Positions 1 through 8,744 of a stretch of DNA of 64,000 nucleotides are shown in pieces. The position numbers and the translations under genes were made by a program. This DNA is from an uncultured Paracoccaceae bacterium (GTDB taxonomy: Bacteria > Pseudomonadota > Alphaproteobacteria > Rhodobacterales > Rhodobacteraceae): NCBI GenBank assembly GCA_947492825.1, contig CANLNT010000001.1, positions 558,001 through 622,000 on the forward strand, read 5' to 3'. Within the stretch, counting starts at the first letter, position 1; every line of letters begins with the position of its first letter. The notes beneath the pieces are model-generated. The model had not been told where the DNA came from, did not search any database, and saw nothing but the letters and a program-made list of their open reading frames with translations.

Positions 1-1749
1 GGCGTGGAACCCGGCTGCCAGAATCGTCACCGCACCAATCGCCGCATAGCGCGAAAAGGCGCCGTTGTGCAGCGGCAGGATCAGGCGCTGGGCCGATGAC
101 ACGGCAGCGGCCACGATGGCCTCAAAAATGGTCTTGGCTTCGGGGCGGGGGGCGGCATCCCATGCGCGCAACAACGGCTTGTAAACCGCCATCAGCAGCA
201 GGCCTCCAACGACCGCTGCGATCGACATGAAAAGGGCGGGCACCAGCCCGTGCCATATCTTGATGTACTTCACTTCAAGCGTATCAACGCCGCCGATCAC
301 GGCCTTGGCGACAAAAATCACGAAGTCCTGCGCAAGGAACGGTGCCACACCGATCACGACAACCAGCACCACCAGAATTGCAGGCGGCAGCCACAAGCCG
401 GGGCCGGGGTCATGCGGTGTTGCGGGGTAGTCGTCGCGCACCGGCCCAAGGAACACATGCCCGATCAGGCGGAAGCAATAGGCAGCCGAAAAGAGTGACC
501 CAACCGTCGCCAGCGCGGGCACCAGCCACCAGACGCCAAAGAGCGTGGTGTGCGTCGTCTCTTCCAGCATCATTTCCTTGGACAAAAAGCCGTTCAGGAA
601 GGGGATACCCGCCATCGACAGGGCCGCCAGCGTCACGATCACAAAGGTGACTGGCATCAGGTGCCGCAGCCCACCAAGGCGGCGAATGTCGCGTGTATGC
701 GCCTCGTGATCGACAATGCCTGCGGACATGAAAAGCGCGGCCTTGAACGTCGCGTGGTTGAGGATGTGGAACACCGCAGCAAAGGCCCCAAAGGTCGTGC
801 CGGTGCCAAGCAGCATGGTGATCAGCCCCAAATGACTGACGGTCGAAAAAGCCAACAACGCCTTGAGGTCATGCTTGAAGATCGCAATCAGCGCACCCAG
901 CACCATCGTTATCAGTCCGGCGGTGGTCACGATCACAAACCACTCCGGCGTGCCCGACAGCACCGGCCACATCCGCGCCATCAGGAAGATGCCCGCTTTG
1001 ACCATCGTGGCCGAATGCAGATAGGCGCTGACCGGGGTCGGGGCCGCCATCGCGTGCGGCAGCCAGAAATGGAACGGGAACTGCGCCGATTTGGTAAAGC
1101 AACCCAGCAAGATCAGGATCAGCGCAGGCAGATACAGCGGATCGGCCTGAATAAGCTCGCGGTTTTGCAAAATGACGCTCAGATCATAGCTGCCGACGAT
1201 CTGGCCGAGGATCAGCATCCCGCCAATCATCGCCAACCCGCCCATGCCGGTGACAGTCAGCGCCATGCGCGCGCCCTGACGACCCTCGGGCAGGTGCTTC
1301 CAATAGCCGATCAGCAGGAACGACGATAGCGAGGTAAGCTCCCAGAAGACCAGCAAAAGCAGGATGTTATCGGACAGAACGATCCCCACCATCGCGCCCT
1401 GAAACAGCAGCAGATAGGTGAAGAATTCGCCCATGTTGTCGTCGCGGCTGAGGTAATGGCGTGCATAAGCAATGATCAGCAGGCCAATGCCTAGGATCAG
1501 CAACGCAAAGAAAAAGCCCAAGCCGTCCAGCATCAGCGTAAAGTTCAGCCCCAGCACTGGCATCCAGTCGATCCGGGCCGTCAGCACCTCGCCGGTCAGA
1601 ACCGTAGGCAGGTTTGATAGCAGGCCGACAAAGGCCAGCAGGCTAACGGTAAAGGTGACACCGGCACAGGCCGCACGGCCAGCCGACATCATCAACCCCG
1701 GCAGCAATGCACCGACAAAGGGGATGGCAAGAATCAGGAAAAGAGACAC
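1..1749 (-). CDS. mrpA: Monovalent cation/H+ antiporter subunit A (MrpA/MnhA/PhaA), C-terminus off the left edge
   Basis: This is the first 583 codons of a multi-pass membrane protein. It resembles the largest subunit of the Mrp Na+(K+)/H+ antiporter and NuoL of complex I. It carries the family core FPFHFWLPHAMAAPTPVSAY followed by LHSATMVKAGIFLMAR, and many hydrophobic helices. The start is GTG at 1749, preceded by GAGGAG about five bases upstream. An ATG further upstream lies in another frame. The remaining Mrp genes would be expected to the left of the window. NuoL is the main alternative, but the PxVSAYLHSATMVKAG context and the lone position favour MrpA. Mrp complexes export Na+ and aid pH homeostasis, which fits a marine lifestyle. 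Confidence 0.88.
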   Translation of the reverse strand, partial: MSLFLILAIPFVGALLPGLMMSAGRAACAGVTFTVSLLAFVGLLSNLPTVLTGEVLTARIDWMPVLGLNFTLMLDGLGFFFALLILGIGLLIIAYARHYLSRDDNMGEFFTYLLLFQGAMVGIVLSDNILLLLVFWELTSLSSFLLIGYWKHLPEGRQGARMALTVTGMGGLAMIGGMLILGQIVGSYDLSVILQNRELIQADPLYLPALILILLGCFTKSAQFPFHFWLPHAMAAPTPVSAYLHSATMVKAGIFLMARMWPVLSGTPEWFVIVTTAGLITMVLGALIAIFKHDLKALLAFSTVSHLGLITMLLGTGTTFGAFAAVFHILNHATFKAALFMSAGIVDHEAHTRDIRRLGGLRHLMPVTFVIVTLAALSMAGIPFLNGFLSKEMMLEETTHTTLFGVWWLVPALATVGSLFSAAYCFRLIGHVFLGPVRDDYPATPHDPGPGLWLPPAILVVLVVVIGVAPFLAQDFVIFVAKAVIGGVDTLEVKYIKIWHGLVPALFMSIAAVVGGLLLMAVYKPLLRAWDAAPRPEAKTIFEAIVAAAVSSAQRLILPLHNGAFSRYAAIGAVTILAAGFHA

Positions 1750-2024
1750 GCGAACTCCTCGGTCATGCGGGACAGGCAGTGAATTTCATGCAAGCAGGTG
1801 CCAATTTCCTCTCCTTGCGTCAATCGGTTTCGCTCTGCATTGCCCCAAAACAGTTTCGTCCACAGATGTGCCAAAAGGTCCACTTTTCCAGCCCGTTGGT
1901 CGCAAAACGATACTTTTTCGATTCCAGGAACGCCAGCCCCCGCGTTTTGATCTGCCGAAAAGTACGCGCGGCCGGACATCGAACCTGCCCAAACGGACTG
2001 AATACGAGGCTTCGAGGTCGGGGC
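1750..2024. other. Intergenic stretch upstream of mrpA, no gene seen
   Basis: This stretch separates the start of mrpA from the tRNA-derived repeats. Reading frames here lack family resemblance, and I see no convincing promoter boxes. It presumably holds the mrp promoter on the minus strand and the end of the tRNA-Thr transcript. Confidence 0.4.
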
Positions 2025-2250
2025 GGATGGTGCTGTGAGAGAGGATTGAACTCTCGCACGCAGGGTGCGCGTCGCGTGCCCGTACGTCGAGACCGCTGGG
2101 TCGGTCTGGGTACCGTCGGAGTTTCGGGGATTGGGGCGGATGGTGCTGTGAGAGAGGATTGAACTCTCGCACGCAGGGTGCGCGTCGCGTGCCCGTAGGT
2201 CGAGACCGCTGGGTCGGTCTAGGTACCGTCGGAGTTTCGGGGATTGGGGC
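2025..2250 (-). repeat. Two tandem 113-bp repeats each carrying the tRNA-Thr 3' end
   Basis: Copies lie at 2025-2137 and 2138-2250 and differ at about two positions. Each begins with the same 32 bases that start at 2251, where the true tRNA-Thr ends. Each therefore reproduces 29 bases of the tRNA: the T-arm, the 3' acceptor strand and CCA. The sequence then leaves the tRNA. The rest of each unit holds two perfect hairpins. In copy 2 these are at 2169-2192 (stem GCACGC/GCGTGC) and 2203-2220 (stem AGACCG/CGGTCT); in copy 1 they are 113 bases lower. The layout recalls the repeats downstream of E. coli tyrT. Confidence 0.93.
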
Positions 2251-2253
2251 GGA

Positions 2254-2328
2254 TGGTGCTGTGAGAGAGGATTGAACTCTCGACCTCACCCTTACCAAGG
2301 GTGTGCTCTGCCACTGAGCTACCACAGC
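2254..2328 (-). tRNA. tRNA-Thr (GGT)
   Basis: A 75-base cloverleaf is encoded on the minus strand, with the 5' end at 2328 and an encoded CCA at 2256-2254. The acceptor strand GCTGTGG pairs with TCACAGC (one G-T). The D-arm starts TAGCTCAGTGG. The anticodon loop TTGGTAA gives anticodon GGT, closed by CACCC/GGGTG. The T-arm is GAGAG TTCAATC CTCTC. The transcript runs towards mrpA through two repeated copies of its own 3' end. Confidence 0.97.
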
Positions 2329-2414
2329 ATCCGTGGGCGGGGAATTAGACGTTTCCGGTGATGTGTGCAAGCCCTCTCTGGACGGTTTTTGGTGGTGCTG
2401 GTAACAGGGTCGGG

Positions 2415-2591
2415 ATGACGCAGAACCCAAAGCCAAAGGGCGGCGATAAGGCCCCGCAAAGCCGCGAAGATCGCCTTAAGGCGGCGCTCAAGGCGAATAT
2501 GGCAAAGCGCAAGGCACAGGCCCGCGCCCGGGCCAGTGCGGCAACAGACAATGACACCCAAAAGGGTGCCGGAACAGAGCAGAAAGAGTAG
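2415..2591 (+). CDS. Small conserved charged protein upstream of murA
   Basis: The product is 58 residues, highly charged (Lys, Arg, Ala, Gln, Asp), with a helix-prone centre, [19 protein letters not shown]. It has no signal peptide or membrane segment. I chose ATG 2415 because the longer upstream frame starts inside the tRNA side and is less typical. It ends six bases before murA, so the two are probably co-transcribed. I believe similar small proteins sit in front of murA in other Rhodobacteraceae, but I know no function. Confidence 0.6.
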   Translation: MTQNPKPKGGDKAPQSREDRLKAALKANMAKRKAQARARASAATDNDTQKGAGTEQKE

Positions 2592-2596
2592 GCAGG

Positions 2597-3865
2597 ATGG
2601 ATTCGATACGGGTGACGGGCGGCAAGCCGCTGAACGGCAAGATCAGCATCGCGGGGGCCAAGAATGCAGCGCTGACGCTGATGCCAGCGACGCTTTTGTC
2701 AGAGGAACCGCTGACGCTGACCAATGCGCCACGGCTTTCCGACATCAAGACGATGACCGCACTTTTGCAATCGCTGGGGGTCGAGGTGACCTCGATGCAG
2801 GACGGCAAGGTGCAGGTGTTGTCGAGCCATGCAATGACCTCGACCACCGCGGATTATGAGATTGTGCGCAAAATGCGGGCGTCCAACCTTGTGCTGGGCC
2901 CGCTTCTGGCGCGGCACCATGCGGCAACCGTGTCGCTGCCGGGCGGCTGCGCGATTGGCGCGCGTCCGATGGATATTCACGTCACCGCGCTCGAGGCGAT
3001 GGGTGCCGAGATTGAACTGAAGGACGGCTACCTGCATGCCGTCGCCAAAGGCGGGCTGAAAGGTGCAAAAGTGCCGCTGCGTTTTGCATCTGTCGGGGCC
3101 ACGGAAAACGTGCTGATGGCTGCGACCCTGGCCAAAGGGACGACCGTGATTGAAAACGCGGCACGCGAGCCCGAGATTGTCGATCTGGCGACCTGCTTGC
3201 GCAGCATGGGCGCGCAGATTTCCGGCGACGGGACATCGACCATCGAGGTGCAGGGTGTGGACAGGCTGGGGGCGGCGACCCACCCGGTGGTGACCGACCG
3301 GATCGAGTTGGGGACTTATATGCTGGCCCCGGTGATTGCGGGTGGCGAAGTCACGTGCCTGGGTGGTCGGCTGTCACTGGTGCAAAGTTTTGTCGACAAG
3401 CTGGAACTGGCGGGTGTCTCGGTCACGGAAACGGCGGAGGGCCTGACCGTGAAACGGACAGGCGACCGGCCGCGCGCGGTTGATGTCACCACAGAGCCTT
3501 TCCCCGGCTTTCCCACCGATTTGCAGGCGCAGATGATGGCGATGCTGTGTCTGGCGGAGGGAACATCAGTGCTGGAAGAGAAAATCTTTGAGAACCGTTT
3601 CATGCACGCGCCAGAGCTGATCCGTATGGGCGCCGAAATTGAGGTGCAGGGTGGGACAGCGACTGTTACCGGGGTGGAACGCATGAAAGGCGCGCCGGTG
3701 ATGGCGACCGATCTGCGTGCCTCGGTGTCGTTGATCCTCGCGGGGTTGGCTGCGGAAGGCGAGACGCAAGTGAACCGGGTCTATCACCTTGATCGTGGTT
3801 ATGAGCATGTGGAAGAGAAACTGGGCGCTGTTGGCGCGCAGATTGAACGGGTGCCGGGATCATGA
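2597..3865 (+). CDS. murA: UDP-N-acetylglucosamine 1-carboxyvinyltransferase
   Basis: MurA catalyses the first committed step of peptidoglycan synthesis, transfer of enolpyruvate from PEP to UDP-GlcNAc in the cytoplasm. The 422 residues match the usual family length. Visible landmarks are the N-terminal GGKPLNG...AGAKNAAL motif, the mobile loop [11 protein letters not shown] with the PEP-binding Cys at about residue 118 (the fosfomycin target), and the second-domain motif [11 protein letters not shown] near residue 300. The start at 2597 has a purine-rich site (gtaggcagg) just upstream. Its stop overlaps the start of the next gene by four bases, implying coupled translation. Confidence 0.97.
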   Translation: MDSIRVTGGKPLNGKISIAGAKNAALTLMPATLLSEEPLTLTNAPRLSDIKTMTALLQSLGVEVTSMQDGKVQVLSSHAMTSTTADYEIVRKMRASNLVLGPLLARHHAATVSLPGGCAIGARPMDIHVTALEAMGAEIELKDGYLHAVAKGGLKGAKVPLRFASVGATENVLMAATLAKGTTVIENAAREPEIVDLATCLRSMGAQISGDGTSTIEVQGVDRLGAATHPVVTDRIELGTYMLAPVIAGGEVTCLGGRLSLVQSFVDKLELAGVSVTETAEGLTVKRTGDRPRAVDVTTEPFPGFPTDLQAQMMAMLCLAEGTSVLEEKIFENRFMHAPELIRMGAEIEVQGGTATVTGVERMKGAPVMATDLRASVSLILAGLAAEGETQVNRVYHLDRGYEHVEEKLGAVGAQIERVPGS

Positions 3866-4335
3866 GTGACGCGCGGTTTGAAGACGGGGGCGAGGCCCCG
3901 CTGCGTCTGATTGCGCGGGATGCCGGTGACCTGCAAGTGGTCTCTGCCCTTGTGCAGGACGCTGTGTTTCCAGGGTCCGAGATGCAGTTTGTCGCGCGCG
4001 AGCGGCGCTTTGCGATCCTGCTGAACCGGTTCCGCTGGGAAGATGCTGCTGGGGCGACCCGTCGCAGGCGCGATTACGAGCGGGTGCAGGCGGTGCTGAT
4101 GATTAGCGATGTGCTGGGCGTGCGCAGCCAGGGTGTGCCGCGTGGTGACGCGGATACGGTACTGAGCCTTTTGTCGGTTGATTTCGAGGCGGGTGAAGAC
4201 GGTGCGGATGAGGTGGTGCTGACCTTGGCCGGTGACGGTGTGATTTCGGTCCGGGTTGAGGCGCTGGAGGTGATGCTGAAAGACGTCACCCGCCCCTATA
4301 TCGCCCCCTCCCGTCGCGCCCCTGACCACGATTGA
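3862..4335 (+). CDS. DUF2948 family protein
   Basis: The 157-residue cytoplasmic protein has the DUF2948 pattern: [21 protein letters not shown] at the start, then a basic [14 protein letters not shown] segment and [14 protein letters not shown]. The family is alphaproteobacterial and characteristically sits between murA and hisD, as here; its function is unknown. The start overlaps the murA stop by four bases (ATGA). No catalytic motif is visible. Confidence 0.9.
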   Translation: MSDARFEDGGEAPLRLIARDAGDLQVVSALVQDAVFPGSEMQFVARERRFAILLNRFRWEDAAGATRRRRDYERVQAVLMISDVLGVRSQGVPRGDADTVLSLLSVDFEAGEDGADEVVLTLAGDGVISVRVEALEVMLKDVTRPYIAPSRRAPDHD

Positions 4336-4432
4336 CCTGATTGCGCGGCGTGCGCCGCACGACATGTTTTTGCGCGCGCCCGGTGGTGGTGTCGCGCGCA
4401 AGGGGCGGTTGGTGGTGTGGGTGTCACGGGCA

Positions 4433-4469
4433 GCGCCTCCGGCGGGGATATTTTTGGCCAGAAGAAGAA
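4433..4469. repeat. Rhodobacteraceae-type intergenic repeat element, one copy
   Basis: The sequence GCGCCTCCGGCGGGG followed by ATATTTTTGGCC and an AGAAGAAG purine tail matches, from memory, a short element that recurs between genes in many Rhodobacteraceae. A small hairpin (CGCC at 4434-4437, GGCG at 4441-4444) precedes a T-rich run, so it might act as a weak terminator for murA-DUF2948. It is the only copy I noticed here. Confidence 0.5.
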
Positions 4470-4533
4470 TGGACCGGGCCCGCATTGCGGCAGCCCGGCG
4501 GGCCTTGTATGAGGCGGTCAAAGGAGAGGGTTC

Positions 4534-5847
4534 ATGCCGCAGTTTCTGTCCACCGGGGATGCCAATTTTGAGGCGCAGTTTGGCGCATTGCTTGCCGCCA
4601 AGCGCGAGGACAGCCCGGATGTGGATGCGGTTGTGGCAGAAATCATTGCCGATGTGCGCGCCCGTGGGGATGCCGCCGTGCTGGAACTGACGGCGCGGTT
4701 CGACCGGGTTGAGATGAATGCCGCTGGCATGCGGTTTTCGGGGGCAGAGGTTGATGCGGCCTGTGCGGCAGTTGACCCCGCCGATCGGGAGGCGCTGGAA
4801 ATGGCAGCCGCCCGAATCCGCGCCTATCACGCCCGTCAGATGCCCGAAGATGCCATGTGGGACGATGAAGCCGGTGCGCGGCTTGGCTGGCGTTGGACGC
4901 CAGTATCGGCGGCGGGGCTCTATGTGCCGGGGGGGCTTGCCACCTATCCATCCTCAGTGCTGATGAATGCGATCCCGGCCAAGGTGGCGGGCGTTGGACG
5001 GTTGGCGATGGTTGTGCCAACGCCGGATGGGGTCGTGAACCCGCTGGTGCTGCTGGCGGCACGGATTTCCGGGGTGGACGAGATCTACCGCATTGGCGGC
5101 GCGCAGGCGGTGGCCGCGCTGGCCTATGGTACGCAGACCATTCCACCAGTCGACAAGATCACGGGCCCCGGCAATGCCTATGTGGCGGCTGCCAAGCGGC
5201 GGGTCTTTGGCAAGGTCGGCATTGATATGATCGCCGGCCCGTCAGAGATTCTGGTGATTGCCGACAGATACAATGATCCCGACTGGATCGCACTTGATCT
5301 ACTGAGCCAGGCCGAGCACGACGAAAGCGCGCAGTCCATCCTGATCACCGATGACGCAGGCTTTGGCCGGGCGGTGGCCGCAGCGGTCGATGTGCGGCTG
5401 GAAACGCTTGAGAGGCGCGCCATTGCGGGCGCCAGTTGGCGCGACTTTGGCGCGGTGATCACGGTGGCGGATATGGACGAGGCGGTGGCCCTGTCAGACC
5501 GGATCGCGCCTGAGCATCTGGAGCTTTGCACCGGTGACGCCGAAGCGCTGGCCAGTCGGATCACCCATGCAGGCGCCATCTTTATTGGCGGCTTTACGCC
5601 CGAGGCAATCGGTGACTACATTGGCGGTCCCAACCACGTGCTGCCCACGGCCCGGTCGGCGCGGTTTTCCAGCGGTTTGTCAGTGATGGATTTTGTCAAA
5701 CGCACCACCCTGTCGCAAATGACGCCCGAGGCGCTGGCCGCCATCGGCCCTGCTGCGGTGCGCTTGGCCAATTCTGAAAGCCTGCAGGCGCATGGGTTGT
5801 CGGTGCAGGCGCGGCTGGACCGCTTGAACAAGGGTCAGTCGACATGA
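4534..5847 (+). CDS. hisD: Histidinol dehydrogenase
   Basis: HisD carries out the last two steps of histidine synthesis, oxidising L-histidinol to L-histidine with NAD+ and zinc. The 437 residues are full length. The family signature GPGNAYVAAAKRRVFGKVGI continues into DMIAGPSEILVIAD, and PEHLEL carries the catalytic Glu-His pair. The ribosome site AAAGGAGAG lies eight bases before ATG 4534. The gene heads a tightly packed train that runs to the nitrilase at 8744. Confidence 0.97.
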   Translation: MPQFLSTGDANFEAQFGALLAAKREDSPDVDAVVAEIIADVRARGDAAVLELTARFDRVEMNAAGMRFSGAEVDAACAAVDPADREALEMAAARIRAYHARQMPEDAMWDDEAGARLGWRWTPVSAAGLYVPGGLATYPSSVLMNAIPAKVAGVGRLAMVVPTPDGVVNPLVLLAARISGVDEIYRIGGAQAVAALAYGTQTIPPVDKITGPGNAYVAAAKRRVFGKVGIDMIAGPSEILVIADRYNDPDWIALDLLSQAEHDESAQSILITDDAGFGRAVAAAVDVRLETLERRAIAGASWRDFGAVITVADMDEAVALSDRIAPEHLELCTGDAEALASRITHAGAIFIGGFTPEAIGDYIGGPNHVLPTARSARFSSGLSVMDFVKRTTLSQMTPEALAAIGPAAVRLANSESLQAHGLSVQARLDRLNKGQST

Positions 5848-6323
5848 GCCGGATTGCCGAGATCAAACTTGATGACGCGGGCCTGCCGGTGCCCACGCCA
5901 GAGATCGAGCAGGAACGCCGCGTGGCGATGTTTGATCTGCTGGAAGACAACACATTTGCCATGATCGCGCGTGACGGGCGCGAAGTCCCACCGGGGCCCT
6001 ACACCCTTGATCTGTCAATTCGTGACCGGCGGCTGGTCTTCGATCTGCGCGATGTGGACAGTGGCGTCGATGGCGCCTTTCATCTGTCGCTTGGTCCGTT
6101 TCGGCAGGTCGTCAAAGACTACTTTCAGATCTGCGAAAGCTACTTTGACGCGGTCAAATCCCTGCCGCCCAGCCAGATTGAGACGATCGACATGGCCCGC
6201 CGTGGCATCCACAACGAAGGCGCGCGCGTGCTTCAGGAACGGCTAGAGGGCAAGGCAGAAGTCGATATCGACACCGCCCGCCGCCTGTTTACGTTGATCT
6301 GCGTGCTGCACTTCGGGGGCTAA
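5844..6323 (+). CDS. UPF0262 family protein
   Basis: The 159-residue protein matches the alphaproteobacterial UPF0262 family from its start (RIAEIKLDD) through the RDRRLVFDLRD segment and the C-terminal DIDTARRLFTLICVLH. It overlaps hisD by four bases, the conserved position for this family. Its function is unknown. It has no signal peptide. Confidence 0.9.
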   Translation: MSRIAEIKLDDAGLPVPTPEIEQERRVAMFDLLEDNTFAMIARDGREVPPGPYTLDLSIRDRRLVFDLRDVDSGVDGAFHLSLGPFRQVVKDYFQICESYFDAVKSLPPSQIETIDMARRGIHNEGARVLQERLEGKAEVDIDTARRLFTLICVLHFGG

Positions 6324-6325
6324 GC

Positions 6326-6799
6326 ATGAAAGAGACGCCCGCAACCATTCAGCCCCTGCCGCAGTCGGTGCTGTTTTGTTGCGACCACAATGCTGTCCGC
6401 TCGCCAATGGCCGAAGGCATCATGAAGCAGCTTTATGGGATGCGGTCCTATATTCAGTCGGTGGGCGTCAAGAACGATCTGGAAATCGACGGCTTTGCCA
6501 TCGCTGTCTGTCAGGAAATCGGCGTCGAACTGGCCCGCCACCGCAGCCGCAGCTTTGACGAGATGGAAGATTGGGGCGATGACCTGTCATCCTTTGATCT
6601 GGTGTTGGCACTCTCGCCCGCCAGTCAGCGCCGTGCGCTTGATCTGACGCAGTTTTATCACCTCGAGGTGGAATACTGGCCGATCCTTGACCCCACCGGC
6701 ATGGGGGATAGCCGCGACGCGCGGCTGGCGCTTTATCGGCAGGCCCGCGACCAGATCCGCAACCGGCTCATCGCCCGTTTCGGCCCGGCAATGGAGTGA
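6326..6799 (+). CDS. Low-molecular-weight phosphatase family protein
   Basis: This 157-residue protein has the LMW protein-tyrosine phosphatase/arsenate reductase fold. The phosphate loop is CDHNAVRS (Cys19-x5-Arg25-Ser), followed by PMAEGIMKQLYG. The general-acid Asp sits in ILDPTGM near residue 113. Such genes usually follow UPF0262 in Rhodobacterales. The substrate is unknown. An ArsC role is possible, but no arsenic genes are nearby, so a phosphotyrosine role is at least as likely. It starts two bases after the preceding stop. Confidence 0.85.
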   Translation: MKETPATIQPLPQSVLFCCDHNAVRSPMAEGIMKQLYGMRSYIQSVGVKNDLEIDGFAIAVCQEIGVELARHRSRSFDEMEDWGDDLSSFDLVLALSPASQRRALDLTQFYHLEVEYWPILDPTGMGDSRDARLALYRQARDQIRNRLIARFGPAME

Positions 6800-6802
6800 C
6801 AG

Positions 6803-7201
6803 ATGGACGCCAGATCAACCTTGGAACGCTACTTTGCGGCCTTTAACGCAGGCGATGTGGATGGGATGCTGACCTGTCTGACGGACGATGTGGCGCATCA
6901 CGTGAACGAAGGCGCTGTGCGTGTGGGGCGGGACCAATTTGCCGCGTTCTGCATCCATATGAATCGCTGCTACCGCGAAGAACTGACCGAGATGGTGCTG
7001 TTTTCGACGGATGATGGCACGCGCGGTGCGGCAGAATTCATGGTCAACGGCACCTATCTGGAAACCGATGACGGCCTGCCGCCCGCGCACGGCCAGATCT
7101 ACCGGTTGCCCGGTGCCTCGCTGATGACGCTGCGCGACGGGCTGATTTGCCGGGTCACCACCTATTACAACCTAGCGGACTGGCTGAAACAGGTGTCATG
7201 A
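6803..7201 (+). CDS. SnoaL-like / NTF2-fold protein
   Basis: At 132 residues, it has the size and pattern of a ketosteroid-isomerase-like (NTF2-fold) domain: a YFAAFNAGDVDGMLTCLTDD start, a central strand region, and a C-terminal RDGLICRVTTYYNLADWLKQ. Many members bind small hydrophobic ligands, some are enzymes, and the substrate here cannot be told. The gene starts three bases after the phosphatase stop and its own stop overlaps the next start by four bases. Confidence 0.8.
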   Translation: MDARSTLERYFAAFNAGDVDGMLTCLTDDVAHHVNEGAVRVGRDQFAAFCIHMNRCYREELTEMVLFSTDDGTRGAAEFMVNGTYLETDDGLPPAHGQIYRLPGASLMTLRDGLICRVTTYYNLADWLKQVS

Positions 7202-7785
7202 CCCTGACCTATCAGACGGTGACTGGCGAGGGGATCGCCGCATTGGTGCCAGATCTGGCAGCACTTCGGATCGCTGTATTTCGGGACTGGCCCTATCTTT
7301 ATGCCGGATCACAGCAGAACGAGGCGCGGTATCTGGCAAGTTATGCCACCGCGCGCGCTGGCGTGATCGTCGTGGCGCGCGACGAAGGCAAGATTGTCGG
7401 TGCAGCAACGGGCATGGCGCTGGAAGACCACGCAGATGACTTTGGCGCGGCGCTGCCGGATGTGGACCCGGCGGACGTCTTCTATTGCGCGGAAAGCGTG
7501 CTGTTGTTGCCTTATCGCGGGCAGGGGGCCGGGCTGCGTTTCTTTGCAGAACGCGAGGCACAGGCGCGCGCCGCAGGTCGGCGTTATGCGATGTTCTGCG
7601 CGGTGATGCGGCCCGCTGACCATCCCGCGCGCCCCGATGATTATGTGCCACTTGATGCATTCTGGCGCAGACGTGGCTATGCCCCTGTAGAAGGGGCCGT
7701 GGCGCAATTCGCGTGGCATGATGTGGGCGCAGATGAAGAGACGACAAAGCCCTTGCAGGTCTGGCTCAAGGATTTGACGGCGTGA
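7198..7785 (+). CDS. GNAT family N-acetyltransferase
   Basis: The 195-residue protein fits the GNAT fold. The acetyl-CoA loop is about residues 100-120, CAESVLLLPYRGQGAGLRFF, followed by AEREAQARAAGRRYAMFCAV. The start at 7198 gives the usual four-base ATGA overlap with the preceding gene; an upstream ATG in frame lies inside that gene. The substrate is unknown. The stop overlaps the GTG of a 29-codon mini-ORF. Confidence 0.85.
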   Translation: MTLTYQTVTGEGIAALVPDLAALRIAVFRDWPYLYAGSQQNEARYLASYATARAGVIVVARDEGKIVGAATGMALEDHADDFGAALPDVDPADVFYCAESVLLLPYRGQGAGLRFFAEREAQARAAGRRYAMFCAVMRPADHPARPDDYVPLDAFWRRRGYAPVEGAVAQFAWHDVGADEETTKPLQVWLKDLTA

Positions 7786-7871
7786 GGCGGCCAGTGTTGC
7801 TGGCGGTTCTTTTGGGGTTGGCTGTGATCATGTTGGGCTGGCCCCTACTGGGCTGGATGGGAGCACTTTAG
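7782..7871 (+). CDS. Candidate 29-residue hydrophobic mini-protein
   Basis: GTG at 7782 overlaps the acetyltransferase stop (GTGA). The frame runs 29 codons to TAG at 7869-7871, and the next gene starts immediately (TAGATG). After a short basic start (RRP), the peptide is almost wholly hydrophobic (Leu, Val, Ala, Gly, Trp, with one Pro), long enough for one membrane helix. The exact filling of the gap between two genes suggests a real coupled frame, but it could also be a random leftover. I know of no family. Confidence 0.5.
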   Translation: MRRPVLLAVLLGLAVIMLGWPLLGWMGAL

Positions 7872-8744
7872 ATGAAACTTGCCGTAGCAGCCTACACCCC
7901 CGAATGGCACCCGACGTGGGACGCGCTTGCGGCCAAGCTGGACGCATGGGTTGCCGACGCATCGGCGCAAGGCGCTGATCTGGCAATCTTTCCTGAATAT
8001 GCCGGGGCAGAGGTTGCGCTGATTGGCGCGCCGGGGGCGGACCCCGGCCCGGTGGCGTGGCGCGATGCGATGGCGGCCAAGGCGGACGATTGGGTCGCAC
8101 TCAACAGTGCGCTGGCCCAACGCCACCAGATCACGCTGCTGGCAGGCTCGATTGCGCAGGGTAGTGGCGGCGGTGTCGTCAATGCTGCACACCTTTGCTT
8201 GCCCAGCGGGGCCATTGGCACCCAGCCCAAGATCATCCCAACGCCATACGAGCGCATTGAAATGCAAGTCACCGGGGGCAGGGGATTGTCCCTCTTCGAC
8301 ACGCCCCTTGGCCGGATCGGAATCTTGATCTGCTATGACAGCGAATTCCCAATGCTGGCGCGCGCGCTGATCGCCGCAGGCGCGGATATGATCCTTGTCC
8401 CGTCCTGCACCGAATTCCCCGCTGGTCAGACCCGCGTGCGGCAATCCGCCCGCGCCCGCGCGATCGAGGGGCAATGCCTGATCGTGCAAGCACCGCTTGT
8501 GGGTGATGTGCCGGGGTGTGATGTGGTCAGCGCCAACACTGGGCGCGCGGGCGTGTTTTGCCCGCCGGATTACGGCCTGCCCTCTGACGGGATCATCGCC
8601 CAAGGTGAAACCGATGCCCCCGGATGGACCTTTGCCGATGTTAACCCCGCCCAGATCGCGGCTGCACGCAAGACGGGGCAGGTGGGCAATTTCGCCGATT
8701 GGCCGCTGCAAGACGGCATCGCGGCCACGCTCACGCCATTGTAA
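7872..8744 (+). CDS. Carbon-nitrogen hydrolase (nitrilase superfamily)
   Basis: The 290-residue cytoplasmic amidohydrolase has the complete Glu-Lys-Cys triad of the superfamily: Glu42 in IFPEYAG, Lys120 in QPKIIPTPYER and Cys154 in ILICYDSEFP. It cleaves an amide or nitrile bond, but the substrate is not evident. The sequence resembles amidase branches more than true nitrilases. It ends the co-directional gene train that began with hisD and converges on the DUF5765 gene. Confidence 0.88.
   Translation: MKLAVAAYTPEWHPTWDALAAKLDAWVADASAQGADLAIFPEYAGAEVALIGAPGADPGPVAWRDAMAAKADDWVALNSALAQRHQITLLAGSIAQGSGGGVVNAAHLCLPSGAIGTQPKIIPTPYERIEMQVTGGRGLSLFDTPLGRIGILICYDSEFPMLARALIAAGADMILVPSCTEFPAGQTRVRQSARARAIEGQCLIVQAPLVGDVPGCDVVSANTGRAGVFCPPDYGLPSDGIIAQGETDAPGWTFADVNPAQIAAARKTGQVGNFADWPLQDGIAATLTPL

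Noticed and set aside
550-1329. Plus-strand 259-residue frame
   Set aside because: It lies antisense to mrpA and is Gln/His/Arg-rich without motifs, typical of a shadow frame.
1786-2436. Minus-strand frame of 216 residues across the tRNA-Thr and its repeats
   Set aside because: Its repeats and motifs such as VVAQWQSTPLVRVRS are translations of tRNA sequence; no RBS or family match.
3799-4830. Minus-strand 343-residue frame
   Set aside because: It is opposite murA, DUF2948 and hisD and spans their junctions, which are better explained by the plus-strand genes.
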